The notes under the pieces: model-generated
The model's database searches: none
Told to the model about the DNA's origin: nothing
What the model saw: the letters and a program-made list of their open reading frames with translations, nothing else
Assembly (NCBI GenBank): GCA_046729855.1
Contig: JBKPHM010000057.1
Coordinates: 1 to 64,000 of the forward strand
Source: DATHSY01 sp046729855
GTDB taxonomy: Bacteria; Actinomycetota; UBA4738; HRBIN12
DNA length: 64,000 nt
Direction: 5' to 3'
Program-made: the position numbers and the translations under genes
Shown: piece by piece, positions 32,315 to 41,153 of the stretch
Position numbering within the stretch: the stretch's first letter is position 1
Layout: each line of letters opens with the position of its first letter

Positions 32315-33292
32315 GTGAAGGACATCGGCCTCGTCGGCGTCCCGTTCAGCGGAAAGTCGACGCTCTTCACGGCGCTCACGCGCGTCGGCTCGCACGGTGG
32401 CCAGGCGAACATCGCCGTCGTTCCGGTCCCCGATCCGCGCCTGGCCGTCCTCACCCAGATAGAGCGGTCGCGCAAGACCGTCCACGCCCAGGTCCGGTTC
32501 GTCGACGTGCCCGGGGGAACGTCCTCCGTGCAGGGCATCGCGAAGCTGCGCGAGGGCGACGCGCTCTGCATCGTGATCCGGTGCTTCGGCCCCGACGCGA
32601 GGCCGCCGGACGAGCTCGCGGACGTGAGCGCGGACCTGATCCTCGCGGACGCCGCCGTGATCGAGTCGGCGCTGGACAAGGCCCGGAAGCGTTCACGCGG
32701 CAAGGAGACCGACGAGGTGCGCGCTCTTGCCCACGCCCATGAGGCGCTGACGAAGGAGGCCGTCCTGCGCGATGCCGGGCTCGCGCCCGAGGAAACCGTC
32801 CACCTCCGCGCGATCGCGCCGCTCTCGCTGAAGCCGTGGGTCGTCGTCGCGAACCTCGAGGAGGGGACCGACGTCCCGTCCGATCTCCCCGACGGGACGG
32901 TCGGGGTGTACGCCTCGATCGAGGCGGAGACCGCGGAGATGGACCCCGAGGAGGCCCGCGCGCTGCTCGACGAGTTCGGCGTCCACGAGCCCGGGCTCGA
33001 CTCGGTCATCTCTGCGAGCTACCGAGCGCTCGACCTGATCACCTTCCTCACGACCGGCGAGGACGAGACACGCGCGTGGGAGGTCCGCCGCGGTGCGAAG
33101 GCGCCCGAGGCCGCCGGCGTCGTCCACAGCGACCTGGAGCGAGGATTCATCCGCGCCGAGGTGATCTCGTACGAGGACCTCGTCATGGCCGGCTCCCTCG
33201 ATGCCGCCAAACACCAAGGGCTGCTCAGGGTCGAGGGCAAGGACTACGTCGTTCGCGAGGGCGACGTGATGCACATCCGCTTCGCTGTCTAG
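32315..33292 (+). CDS. YchF/Obg-like P-loop NTPase with TGS domain
   Basis: A 325-residue protein, shorter than typical YchF (about 360). The P-loop is GVPFSGKSTLF at the very N-terminus, switch II reads DVPGGTSS where most family members have D(I)AGL, and the base-recognition site reads NLEEG (YchF uses N-x-x-E and prefers ATP). The C-terminal TGS-type domain ends DYVVREGDVMHIRFAV. YchF proteins bind ribosomes and respond to oxidative stress; the neighbour sodN fits, but the unusual switch region suggests a divergent subgroup. Confidence 0.82.
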   Translation: MKDIGLVGVPFSGKSTLFTALTRVGSHGGQANIAVVPVPDPRLAVLTQIERSRKTVHAQVRFVDVPGGTSSVQGIAKLREGDALCIVIRCFGPDARPPDELADVSADLILADAAVIESALDKARKRSRGKETDEVRALAHAHEALTKEAVLRDAGLAPEETVHLRAIAPLSLKPWVVVANLEEGTDVPSDLPDGTVGVYASIEAETAEMDPEEARALLDEFGVHEPGLDSVISASYRALDLITFLTTGEDETRAWEVRRGAKAPEAAGVVHSDLERGFIRAEVISYEDLVMAGSLDAAKHQGLLRVEGKDYVVREGDVMHIRFAV

Positions 33293-33302
33293 GTTCGAGC
33301 CC

Positions 33303-33328
33303 ACGCTTCCCAGGGAACGCTGTACATT
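33303..33328 (+). promoter_or_regulatory. Promoter and dyad before the molybdate operon
   Basis: The palindrome TTCCC-A-GGGAA (33307-33317), extended to 16 near-symmetric bases, lies just before the -10 box TACATT (33323-33328). The regulator's GTG is six bases after the box. The dyad is where the downstream HTH-TOBE protein would act if it controls its own operon. Confidence 0.5.
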
Positions 33329-33334
33329 GCAGTC

Positions 33335-33724
33335 GTGGATGGCAGCTATCGGATCGGCGACGCGGCGGAGCTGCTCGGAGTACGCGTGGAGACGCTTCGT
33401 CGCTGGGAGCGCCAGGGCAAGCTCCGGACGGTCCGCTCCGCCGGCGGCCAGCGGCTCGTCCCGGCTCCGGAGGTGTCCCGTCTGCTCGCGGAGCGCCGGA
33501 CGAAGACGAGGGTGGCCGTCGGCAGCGCGCGGAACCGGTTCCCGGGGGTCATCACGGAGGTGAGGCGCGACGGGGTATCCGCGACCGTCGAGATCCAGGC
33601 AGGGCCTCACCGGATCCTCGCGCTGATCACCCGCGAGGCGGCCGACGAGATGGGCCTCAAGGCCGGCATGCCGGCGGTCGCGACCGTGAAGGCGACGAGC
33701 GTCATGGTCGGGGTTCCTGAGTGA
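33335..33724 (+). CDS. MerR-type HTH protein with a molybdate-binding TOBE domain
   Basis: A 129-residue two-domain protein. Residues 5-55 are a short MerR/excisionase-like HTH (YRIGDAAELLGVRVETLRRWERQGKLRTVRSAGGQRLVP), and residues 62-128 are a TOBE/Mop domain (GSARNRFPGVITEVRRDGVSATVEIQAG...ITREAADEMGLKAGMPAVATVKATSVMVGV). Such proteins store or sense molybdate in the cell. It overlaps modA by four bases and is likely the operon's regulator, functionally replacing ModE. GTG 33335 fits a leaderless transcript. Confidence 0.87.
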   Translation: MDGSYRIGDAAELLGVRVETLRRWERQGKLRTVRSAGGQRLVPAPEVSRLLAERRTKTRVAVGSARNRFPGVITEVRRDGVSATVEIQAGPHRILALITREAADEMGLKAGMPAVATVKATSVMVGVPE

Positions 33725-34497
33725 GGGGTCTGCTCGCCGTCGTCGCGGCCGGAGCGCTCGTCGCTGGGTGCGGGACCGGCTCGGGGGACGAATCGTGCGA
33801 TGGGGCGCGCAGCACCCTCACGGTCCTGGCGGCGGCCTCGCTCACGGAGGCGTTCGAAGCGATCGGCGAACGATTCCAGGACATGGAACCCTGCGTCGAC
33901 GTCCGCTTCAGCTTCGGGCCGTCGGACGGTCTCGCGACCCAGATCGTCGAAGGATCGCCGGCCGATGTGTTCGCCTCGGCGAGCCCTTCCTGGATGGACG
34001 TCGTCGCCGAGGATGGGCCGGGGATCGACAGACGCGCCGACTTCGCGCGGAACTCGCTCGTCGTGATCACGCCGGCCGACCACACGACGACCGTGACCAC
34101 GCTCGATGACCTCGCGACCGACGACGTCGCACTGGTCCTCGCCGCCGAGGGCGTACCGGCCGGCGATTATGCGAGACAGGTGCTGGCGAACGCCGGGATT
34201 TCCGACGACGCGATGGCGAACGTCGTCTCGAACGAGGAGGACGTGAAGGGCGTCGTCCAGAAGGTGCTTCTCGGCGAGGCCGATGCCGGCATCGTGTACC
34301 GAACCGACGTGACCGACGAGGTGAGCTCCGAGGTGCGAACCGTCGAGATCCCGGACGACGTCAACGTGGTTGCGACGTACCCGATCGCGGTGCTCGCGTC
34401 GACCGAGAGTCCGGAGGAGTCGCGTGGGTTCGTCGCGTTCGTGTTGGGCGCCGGCCAGCGGATCCTGCGCTCGTTCGGGTTCCGGCCGGTGAGCTGA
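33721..34497 (+). CDS. modA: Molybdate ABC transporter substrate-binding lipoprotein
   Basis: A 258-residue binding protein with a lipoprotein signal (LLAVVAAGALVAGC, cysteine 17). The ModA core is present: LTVLAAASLTEAFEAIGERF, FSFGPSDGLATQIVEGSPADVFASAS, FARNSLVVIT, EDVKGVVQKVLLGEADAGIVYRTDV and PIAVLASTESPEESRGFVAFVLG. It captures molybdate (or tungstate) outside the membrane. It is coupled to the regulator gene and followed after three bases by modB. Confidence 0.93.
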   Translation: MRGLLAVVAAGALVAGCGTGSGDESCDGARSTLTVLAAASLTEAFEAIGERFQDMEPCVDVRFSFGPSDGLATQIVEGSPADVFASASPSWMDVVAEDGPGIDRRADFARNSLVVITPADHTTTVTTLDDLATDDVALVLAAEGVPAGDYARQVLANAGISDDAMANVVSNEEDVKGVVQKVLLGEADAGIVYRTDVTDEVSSEVRTVEIPDDVNVVATYPIAVLASTESPEESRGFVAFVLGAGQRILRSFGFRPVS

Positions 34498-34500
34498 CGG

Positions 34501-35289
34501 ATGAGGAAGACCCCCCTCGCGTTCGTCGTGCTCGCAACGGTGGGAGTGGCGCTCGTCGCGTTGCCGCTCGTCGGGCTCGTTACGCGGGCGCCCTCGTCGC
34601 GCGCCTGGGAGATCGTGACGGATCCGGCGGCCGTCGACGCGCTACGCTTGTCCGCCATCGTGTCCGTCGGCGCGACGGTGATCGCCATCGTGCTGGGTGT
34701 TCCGCTCGCCTGGGTGCTGTCGAGGGCCTCGTTCCCCGCGAAGGGTGTCGTCCGTGCGATCGTCGTCCTCCCGCTCGTGATGCCGCCCGTCGTGGGCGGG
34801 ATCGGCCTGCTCGCGGCGCTCGGACGGCGCGGCGTGCTGGGTGCGCGCCTCGAAGCGCTCGGCGTCTCGATCCCGTTCACCACGCTGGCGGCCGTCATCG
34901 CCGCGGCGTTCGTTGCGTTCCCGTTGCTCGTCCTCGCCGTCGAGGCCGGGCTGTCGTCCGTCGATCAGCGGCTCGAGCGAGCCGCCCTCGCGATGGGAGG
35001 CTCGCCGGGGTACGTGATGCGCCGCCTCACGCTCCCGCTCATCGGGCCGCAGCTCGCCGCGGGCGCGGCCCTCGCGTGGGCTCGGGCGCTCGGCGAGTTC
35101 GGTGCGACGATCACGTTCGCCGGGAACCTGCGCGGCGTCACCCAGACGCTGCCGCTCGCCGTCTTCGAGGAAGGTCAGACCGACCCGGGCGCAGCCGTCG
35201 TCGTCGCGCTCGTGCTCGTGTTGCTCTCGCTCGTCGTCCTGATCGCGATGCGCGGGCGGTTCCTGCCGTCCGCTGCGGCCGGACGATGA
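34501..35289 (+). CDS. modB: Molybdate ABC transporter permease
   Basis: A 262-residue membrane protein with about six helices. The ABC coupling loop is ERAALAMGGSPGYVMRRLTLPLIGPQLAAGAALAWARALGEFGATITFAGN, the typical ModB/CysT EAA motif. VVLPLVMPPVVGGIGLLAALGRRG is another family block. It forms the membrane channel for ModA-delivered molybdate. Its stop overlaps the modC start (ATGA). Confidence 0.93.
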   Translation: MRKTPLAFVVLATVGVALVALPLVGLVTRAPSSRAWEIVTDPAAVDALRLSAIVSVGATVIAIVLGVPLAWVLSRASFPAKGVVRAIVVLPLVMPPVVGGIGLLAALGRRGVLGARLEALGVSIPFTTLAAVIAAAFVAFPLLVLAVEAGLSSVDQRLERAALAMGGSPGYVMRRLTLPLIGPQLAAGAALAWARALGEFGATITFAGNLRGVTQTLPLAVFEEGQTDPGAAVVVALVLVLLSLVVLIAMRGRFLPSAAAGR

Positions 35290-36365
35290 CGCTCGAGACC
35301 GACGGGCTCTGCGGGCGGCGGGACGGGTTCGCCGTCACGGCGACGCTGAGGGTCGAGGCCGGCGACACGATCGCGCTCGTCGGCCCCAACGGCTCGGGGA
35401 AGTCCACACTCGTCTGGCTGCTCGCGGGCCTCGAGCGGCCGGCGGCGGGACGGGCCACGCTCGACGGCGCGGTGCTCGACGACGTGGGCACGGGCATGCA
35501 CGTCGCCCCGCACGAGCGTCCCGTCGGCGTCATGTTCCAGGATCTGCTGCTGTTCCCGAACCTCACCTGCCTCGAGAACGTCGCGTTCCCGCTGCGCGCG
35601 CGTGGCATGCCGGCGCACCGCGCTCGCGAGCGAGCGGCCGAGCTCCTGCAGCGGCTCGGGATCCCGGACAAGGCGTCTGCGCGTCCCGTGTCGCTGTCGG
35701 GTGGTGAGGCTCAGCGAGTGGCGCTGGCGCGGGCCCTCGTCCACGGGCCGAGGCTCCTGCTGCTCGACGAGCCGCTGTCCGCGCTCGACCTTCCGGCGCG
35801 GGTGGGGACGCGCGAGCTCCTCCGGCGGGAGCTTGACTCCTTCGAAGGCGTCCGGATCGTCGTGACGCACGATCCCGTCGAGGCGATGGTGCTCGCCGAT
35901 CGGATCGTGGTCCTCGAGGCGGGGCGCGTCACGCAGACAGGAACCCCGGACCAGATCCGGGCGGCGCCACGTACCCCGTACGTCGCGGAACTGGTCGGTA
36001 CGAACCTGTTCCGCGGGACGCTCAGACGGATCGACGCGGGGGCCGTCGCGATCTCGACGGCCGACGGTGACATCGTGGCCGCCGTCCCGACGGGTTGGAT
36101 GCCGTCCGAGGACGTGCTCGCGATCGTTCGCGCATCCGACGTCGCGGTCCACGCGACCCCTCCGACGGGGTCCGCGCGCAACGTGCTCCGAGGACCGATC
36201 TCGTCGATCTGGATCGAGGGCGAACGGGCTCGGATCCGCGTCGCGTCCGCGCCGCCGGTCCTGGCCGACGTCACACTCGCCTCCGTCGGACGCCTCGGGT
36301 TGCGGCCCGGCGCGGACGTGTGGGTCTCGTTCAAGGCCGTCGAGGTCGAGCTCGTCGAAGGCTAG
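35286..36365 (+). CDS. modC: Molybdate ABC transporter ATPase
   Basis: A 359-residue ATPase. Walker A is GPNGSGKST (33-41), the Q-loop VMFQDLLLFPNLT, signature LSGGEAQRVALARAL, Walker B LLLLDEPLSALD and the switch histidine VVTHDPVEAM. The C-terminal third (about 235-359) is a TOBE-like regulatory domain (GTNLFRGTLRRI...VTLASVGRLGLRPGADVWVSFKAVEVELV). ATG 35286 overlaps the modB stop. The operon supplies molybdenum for enzymes such as the oxidoreductase at 3.35 kb. Confidence 0.93.
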   Translation: MTLETDGLCGRRDGFAVTATLRVEAGDTIALVGPNGSGKSTLVWLLAGLERPAAGRATLDGAVLDDVGTGMHVAPHERPVGVMFQDLLLFPNLTCLENVAFPLRARGMPAHRARERAAELLQRLGIPDKASARPVSLSGGEAQRVALARALVHGPRLLLLDEPLSALDLPARVGTRELLRRELDSFEGVRIVVTHDPVEAMVLADRIVVLEAGRVTQTGTPDQIRAAPRTPYVAELVGTNLFRGTLRRIDAGAVAISTADGDIVAAVPTGWMPSEDVLAIVRASDVAVHATPPTGSARNVLRGPISSIWIEGERARIRVASAPPVLADVTLASVGRLGLRPGADVWVSFKAVEVELVEG

Positions 36366-36381
36366 GGGGTAGGGTGCGGTG

Positions 36382-37002
36382 ATGTCCGGGCGGACCGCGT
36401 CGAGGACCGAGGGACCCGAGAAGCGCGCGTCGTTCGTGCGCGAGATCCCGATCCTGATCCTGGTCGCGTTCGCGATCGCCATGCTGATCAAGACCTTCCT
36501 TCTGCAGGCGTTCTACATCCCGTCGGGATCGATGGAGCCGACGCTGTTTCCCGACGACCGCGTGATCGTCGTCAAGCCCGGTGGGTTCGGCCACCAGGAC
36601 ATCGTCGTCTTCGAGAACCCGAACCTGCCGGCCGACGATCGGAGCTGGTTCTGGCGGCTGCTGGACTGGTTGGAAGATGGGCTTGGGTTCGCCGGCCCGG
36701 AGGACGAGCACCTGATCAAGCGCGTGATCGGGATGCCGGGGGACACGGTCGAGATCGTTCGCCACCAGGTGCTTGTCAACGGAGACGACCTCGCGGAGCC
36801 GTACCTGACGGACGAGGCGCGCGCGTGCAACGCCGACTACCCGGCGGCCGAGGTGCCGCCGGGCCAGCTATGGGTTCTCGGTGACAACCGCTGCCACTCG
36901 GGCGATTCGCGGTTCGGCCTGGGCTTCGTGCCCATCGACGACGTGGTCGGTCGCGCCGTCCTCGTGGTGTGGCCCCCGTCGCGGGTCGGCGGGCTGGACT
37001 GA
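36382..37002 (+). CDS. lepB: Signal peptidase I
   Basis: A 206-residue enzyme that removes signal peptides from exported proteins. One membrane helix (20-42) precedes the catalytic serine S50 (FYIPSGSMEPTL) and the general base K113 (DEHLIKRVIGMPGD). LWVLGDNRCHSGDSRFGLGFVPIDDVVGRAVLVVWPPSR is the standard C-terminal box. ATG 36382 is preferred over GTG 36379 because it is six bases after TAGGGT. This is distinct from the smaller SodX enzyme of the same family at 31.4 kb. Confidence 0.92.
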   Translation: MSGRTASRTEGPEKRASFVREIPILILVAFAIAMLIKTFLLQAFYIPSGSMEPTLFPDDRVIVVKPGGFGHQDIVVFENPNLPADDRSWFWRLLDWLEDGLGFAGPEDEHLIKRVIGMPGDTVEIVRHQVLVNGDDLAEPYLTDEARACNADYPAAEVPPGQLWVLGDNRCHSGDSRFGLGFVPIDDVVGRAVLVVWPPSRVGGLD

Positions 37003-37036
37003 GACCCGGGGACCCGCCCATTAGCATCGAACGACG

Positions 37037-37690
37037 ATGACCACGATCCTCGCCGTCGCCGATCAGGTGGATGACGCGATGTACGGGTCCCGTCTGGCCA
37101 CCCTGCAGCCCTCGCTGATCGTCGGGTGCGGCGATCTCCCGGCCGACTACCTCGAGTATCTGGTCACGCTGTTGAACGTCCCGCTCGTGTACGTCCCGGG
37201 CAACCACGACCCGAACCTCCGCCCGCCCGCCGACCCGATCTGGCCTCCGACGCCGCAGACGTCGAACCTGAAGGACCCACCCGGGCCGCTGGGAGGGATC
37301 AACATCGACGACCGGCTCGTCGACGTCGCGGGCCTGCGGGTCGCAGGCCTCGGCGGATCGATCCGCTACCGCGAGGGGCCGAACCAGTACACGCAGGAGC
37401 AGATGCGCGGGAGGGCGCGCCGCCTCCGACGGCGCGCCCGGTGGAAGCGCTTGCGCGATCGGCGCGGCGTCGACGTGATCGTCACGCACGCCCCGCCGTT
37501 CGGCCACGGTGACGAACCGGACGACCCGGCGCACGTCGGCATCGAGGCGCTCCTCGCGCTGATCGACGAGTGGCGCCCGCGCCTCCTGCTGCACGGCCAC
37601 GTTCATCCCTACGGTGTCGAACGCCCCGATCGCGTGCGCGGGACAACGACGATCGTGAACGTCGTTCCATGGCGCTTGGTGGAGGTGTGA
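37037..37690 (+). CDS. Calcineurin-like metallophosphoesterase
   Basis: A 217-residue protein with the two-metal phosphoesterase motifs: GCGDLPADYLEYL (GD), PGNHDPNL (GNHD), VTHAPPFGHGDEP (H of the third motif) and LLLHGHVHPYG (GHxH). The usual first DxH appears changed to ADQVDDAMYG, so one metal ligand may be replaced. The substrate could be a nucleotide, protein or cyclic nucleotide. It is followed after one base by the ParB-like gene. Confidence 0.82.
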   Translation: MTTILAVADQVDDAMYGSRLATLQPSLIVGCGDLPADYLEYLVTLLNVPLVYVPGNHDPNLRPPADPIWPPTPQTSNLKDPPGPLGGINIDDRLVDVAGLRVAGLGGSIRYREGPNQYTQEQMRGRARRLRRRARWKRLRDRRGVDVIVTHAPPFGHGDEPDDPAHVGIEALLALIDEWRPRLLLHGHVHPYGVERPDRVRGTTTIVNVVPWRLVEV

Positions 37691-37691
37691 C

Positions 37692-38585
37692 GTGAGGCGA
37701 CTGCCCAGGACAGTCGGCGGCACGCTGAAGCGGGAGGCGTACCGAAGGCTCGCGAACGTGGTCCGCCGCCGTGAGCCGCAGCCGTTGCTGAACCTCGACG
37801 ACGTCGGCCGACGGCTCCGGATCTTCGAACAGAGCTACGTCGGCATCCGACCGATCCGGATCGACGCGATCGTCGGTACGCTCGGCCGGGAGGGCGACTT
37901 CGACCGCGACTTCCTCCCGAAGCGCCCCCAGGTCGAACAGCGGTGGCGCAACGTCGACCAGGCATTCCCAGAGGGCGACTTCCCTCCGATCACGGTGTAC
38001 GAGCTCGACGGCAGGTACTTCGTCGTCGACGGCCACCATCGCGTGGCGGTCGCGAGACGCCGGGGCGTCGAGTACATCGACGCCGAGATCACGAGGCTGC
38101 GCGCCCGCTGGCCGCTCCCCGAGGGGGCGGACCTCGCACACGTCATCATGGTCGAGCAGCAGCGCGTGTTCATGGACCAGAGCGGGCTGGAGCGCGCCCG
38201 GCCCGAGGTGCGGATCGAGTTCTCGAGACCGCAGGGCTACATCGAGCTGCTCGAGGACATCAAGGTCCACGGCTTCCACATGATGACCCAACGTGACACG
38301 GTGCTCTCGATGGACGTGATCGCGGGCGACTGGTACGACAGCGTCTACCTGCCGACCGTCCGTGCGATCAAACGCGAGGGTCTGTGGGACCTCTTCCCCG
38401 AGGCGACGAAGGCCGACCTCTACCTGTGGGTCAGCCAGCGTCGCCGCGACCTGTTTCCCGAACGCGGCGGCATGGACATCGACCAGGCCGTCCGCGCCGC
38501 CCGCGACACGACCCCGCCGAAGAAGCGAGCCGCCCGGCGTCAGACCCGGCCGCGCTCCGACCACCAGGCGTCGAGCAGCTCGTAG
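37692..38585 (+). CDS. ParB/sulfiredoxin-fold protein of unknown function
   Basis: A 297-residue protein. A ParB-like box lies at about 95-130: ITVYELDGRYFVVDGHHRVAVARRRGVEYIDAEI. It is followed by a helical region unlike chromosome-partition ParB (no HTH with the usual spacing). The tail is basic (KKRAARRQTRPRSDHQASSSS). Proteins with this box can bind CTP or act as nucleases; no specific role is claimed. Start and previous stop are almost touching, so it is probably co-expressed with the phosphoesterase. Its last 46 bases overlap the convergent cca gene. Confidence 0.65.
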   Translation: MRRLPRTVGGTLKREAYRRLANVVRRREPQPLLNLDDVGRRLRIFEQSYVGIRPIRIDAIVGTLGREGDFDRDFLPKRPQVEQRWRNVDQAFPEGDFPPITVYELDGRYFVVDGHHRVAVARRRGVEYIDAEITRLRARWPLPEGADLAHVIMVEQQRVFMDQSGLERARPEVRIEFSRPQGYIELLEDIKVHGFHMMTQRDTVLSMDVIAGDWYDSVYLPTVRAIKREGLWDLFPEATKADLYLWVSQRRRDLFPERGGMDIDQAVRAARDTTPPKKRAARRQTRPRSDHQASSSS

Positions 38586-39937
38586 GCCTCGTCCTTCTCG
38601 ATCGGGCCGCGGTCGAGACGTATCTCCAGCAGGTACGAGAGCGCGTGCCCGACGACGGGGCCCGGCTCGATCCCGAGGTGGGCCATCACCTCGAGACCGT
38701 CGAGCGGCGGGCGCATCGCGTCCAGGTTCTCCTGCTCGGCGAGGATAGCGATCCGCTCCTCGAGCTCGTCCATCAGGGACTGGAACTGCTTGGCCTTGAA
38801 CCGGTTGCCGGTCGTGACGTCCGCGCGCGTCAGCTGGTTCAGTCGATCGAGCAGCGGACCGGCATCGCGTACGTAGCGCCTCACTGCGCTGTCGGACCAC
38901 CCCTCGCCGTAACCGTGGAAGCGCAGGTGCAGCTCCACGAGCTTTCGAACGTCCTCCACGACGTCGTTCGGGTACCGGAGCTCGCGCAGGCGCTTCTCCG
39001 CCATCCTGGCGCCGGCGACGTCGTGGTAGAAGAACTGCACGCCCTCGGGCGTCACCTGCCGCGTCTGCGGCTTGCCGATGTCGTGGAGCATCGCCGCGAG
39101 CCGCAGCACCAGGTCGGGTTCGCAGTTCTCCACGACCGCGAGCGTGTGACGGAACACGTCCTTGTGCTTGTGGACCGGGTCCTGCTCCAGCCGAAGCGCC
39201 GGCAATTCGGGCAGGAAGCGGTCCGCCAGGCCCGTCGCCACGATCAGCTCCAGTCCGACGGACGGCTTGGCGCCAAGCAGCAGCCTCGACAGTTCCTCGC
39301 GGATGCGTTCCCGCGAGACGATGTCGAGCCGCTCGGTCATGCGCGCGATCGCGTCCACCACCCTCGGTGCAGGCGTCAGCTCGAGCTGCGAGGCGAACCG
39401 TGCAGCGCGCAGCATCCGGAGCGGGTCGTCCGAGAACGCGATGTCCGGATCGAGCGGCGTATCGAGGCGCCGCGCCGCGAGGTCGCGTACGCCGCCGAAC
39501 GGGTCGACGAACTCTCCCTCGGGCAGGCGGACCGCCATCGCATTGACGGTGAAGTCGCGGCGCGACAGGTCCGTCTCGACGTCGCGCGCGAAGGTGACGG
39601 ACGGTTTGCGGTGCTCCTCGTGGTAGACCTCTTCGCGGAACGTGGTGATCTCGATCAGCACGTCGCCCTTGCGCGCGCCGACCGTGCCGTACCGCACGCC
39701 CACCGTGTAGCGGCGGTCGGCCCACCCGGTGATGACCCGCATCGTCTCGTGCGGGCGAGCCGGCGTCGCCATGTCGAGGTCCGCCTCGTCGTGCCGGCGG
39801 CCGAGCAACATGTCTCGGATGGCGCCCCCGACCATGTAGAGCTCGAACCCAGCTGCGCGGAAGCGTTCGCCGAGCTCGATGGCGAGTGCCGGGACCTCGA
39901 GGCGCGCGCCGCTGCGGGGGCTGGTGGGGTCGGCCAT
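38540..39937 (-). CDS. cca: CCA-adding tRNA nucleotidyltransferase with HD domain
   Basis: A 465-residue enzyme, the pcnA-type gene of the origin region. The nucleotidyltransferase head holds GFELYMVGGAIRDMLLGRRHDEADLDMATPARP (metal aspartates) and RRDFTVNAMAVRLPEGEFVDPFGGVRDL. The RNA-binding part has DPLRMLRAARFASQLEL, and a C-terminal HD domain reads HTLAVVENCEPDLVLRLAAMLHDIGKP. It repairs or adds the 3' CCA of tRNAs. Its minus orientation next to a plus-strand NUDIX/murJ series matches Mycobacterium Rv3907c-Rv3910. Confidence 0.94.
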   Translation of the reverse strand: MADPTSPRSGARLEVPALAIELGERFRAAGFELYMVGGAIRDMLLGRRHDEADLDMATPARPHETMRVITGWADRRYTVGVRYGTVGARKGDVLIEITTFREEVYHEEHRKPSVTFARDVETDLSRRDFTVNAMAVRLPEGEFVDPFGGVRDLAARRLDTPLDPDIAFSDDPLRMLRAARFASQLELTPAPRVVDAIARMTERLDIVSRERIREELSRLLLGAKPSVGLELIVATGLADRFLPELPALRLEQDPVHKHKDVFRHTLAVVENCEPDLVLRLAAMLHDIGKPQTRQVTPEGVQFFYHDVAGARMAEKRLRELRYPNDVVEDVRKLVELHLRFHGYGEGWSDSAVRRYVRDAGPLLDRLNQLTRADVTTGNRFKAKQFQSLMDELEERIAILAEQENLDAMRPPLDGLEVMAHLGIEPGPVVGHALSYLLEIRLDRGPIEKDEAYELLDAWWSERGRV

Positions 39938-40003
39938 GACGCGCTTGAGGATACCCCGGCACCCTTCGTGGCCAGAGAGATCAGACCGCGGTCGCTGTCT
40001 CTG

Positions 40004-41146
40004 TTAGGAGTACGGCGTGTACGAGCCGGCGCCGACGCCCGGTGAGCCGATGCTGGACGATCCGAGCGAGGGCGCGCCGCGCGTGAGCACCCCGCGAAGC
40101 GCAAGGACGAAGTCATGCGGGTTGGTGGCGACTCGTTTGGCGTCCTCCTCGGTGACCAGCCCGTCCTGTACGAGCCGGACGAGCGACTGGTCGAAGGTCT
40201 GCATCCCGTAGTACTCGCCCTCACCGACGATGTCGCGGATCTCGATCGTCGCCTCCGGGTCGATGATCCGCTCGTACACGCGCCCCGTCGCGATCAGGAC
40301 CTCGATCGCGGGGACGCGGCCCTTGCCGTCCGAACGTGGCGCCAGCCGCTGCGAGACGATCCCGCGCAGCGCGCCCGCGAACGACGTCCGCACCTCTCGC
40401 TGCTGCTGCGCCGGGAACAGGTCGAGCACACGGTTGATCGTCTCCGTCGCGTCCGTCGTGTGGAGCGTCGAGATGACGAGGTGACCGGTCTCCGCCGCCT
40501 GGATCGCCGAGAGTGCCGAGTCCGCGTCGCGGATCTCGCCGATGAAGATCACATCGGGGTCTTGCCGCATCACATGCTTCAGCGCGGCGGCGTACGACTC
40601 CGTGTCGAGCCCGATCTCACGCTGTTCGACGATCGACAGGTCGTCCTCGTGCATCACCTCGATCGGGTCCTCGACCGTCACGATGTGCGCGCGCCGCGTC
40701 CGGTTGATGTAGCCGATCATCGAAGCGATCGTCGTCGTCTTCCCGGTGCCCGTGGGGCCCGTGACAAGTACCAGTCCGCGTTCGGAGTCGGAGAGCTGCC
40801 GCATCACCGGCGGGAGCAACAGCTCCTCGAACGTCGGAACGTCCGATCGGACCCGCCGGATCGCGAGCCCGACGTGCCCGCGCTGACGGTACACGTTGAT
40901 CCTGAACCGGCCGACGCCGGCCATCGTGTAGCCGAAGTCGGCCTCGTGCCGTTGGGCGAACTCCCGGGTCTTGTGGTCCGGCATGATCGACGTCGCGATC
41001 TCCTCGGTGTCCGCGCTCGACAGCAGCGGGAACGCGGAGGGCCGCAGTTCGCCGTCAACGCGGACGAACGGAACATTGCCCGCCTTGATGTGCAGGTCAG
41101 ATGCGCCCACCTCGACGGTGTGCCTGAGGAGCACGGCGATATCCAT
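40004..41146 (-). CDS. pilT: PilT-type twitching motility ATPase
   Basis: A 380-residue secretion ATPase. The N-terminal PAS-like part begins MDIAVLLRHTVEVGASDLHIKAGNVPFVRVDGEL. Walker A is GPTGTGKTTTIASMI, followed by the Asp box HIVTVEDPIEVMHEDDLSIVEQREIG, Walker B PDVIFIGEIRDADS and the His box GHLVISTLHTTDATETINRVLDLFP. PilT retracts type IV pili. No pilin or assembly gene is adjacent, so its pili, if any, are encoded elsewhere. It starts seven bases after the dedA-type gene and is probably co-transcribed with it. Confidence 0.92.
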   Translation of the reverse strand: MDIAVLLRHTVEVGASDLHIKAGNVPFVRVDGELRPSAFPLLSSADTEEIATSIMPDHKTREFAQRHEADFGYTMAGVGRFRINVYRQRGHVGLAIRRVRSDVPTFEELLLPPVMRQLSDSERGLVLVTGPTGTGKTTTIASMIGYINRTRRAHIVTVEDPIEVMHEDDLSIVEQREIGLDTESYAAALKHVMRQDPDVIFIGEIRDADSALSAIQAAETGHLVISTLHTTDATETINRVLDLFPAQQQREVRTSFAGALRGIVSQRLAPRSDGKGRVPAIEVLIATGRVYERIIDPEATIEIRDIVGEGEYYGMQTFDQSLVRLVQDGLVTEEDAKRVATNPHDFVLALRGVLTRGAPSLGSSSIGSPGVGAGSYTPYS

Positions 41147-41153
41147 CCCGACT

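Noticed and set aside
33293..33320. A tRNA-like GGTTCGAGCCC stretch before the molybdate regulator
   Set aside because: No cloverleaf arms or acceptor stem can be drawn around it; the local symmetry is the TTCCC-A-GGGAA dyad.
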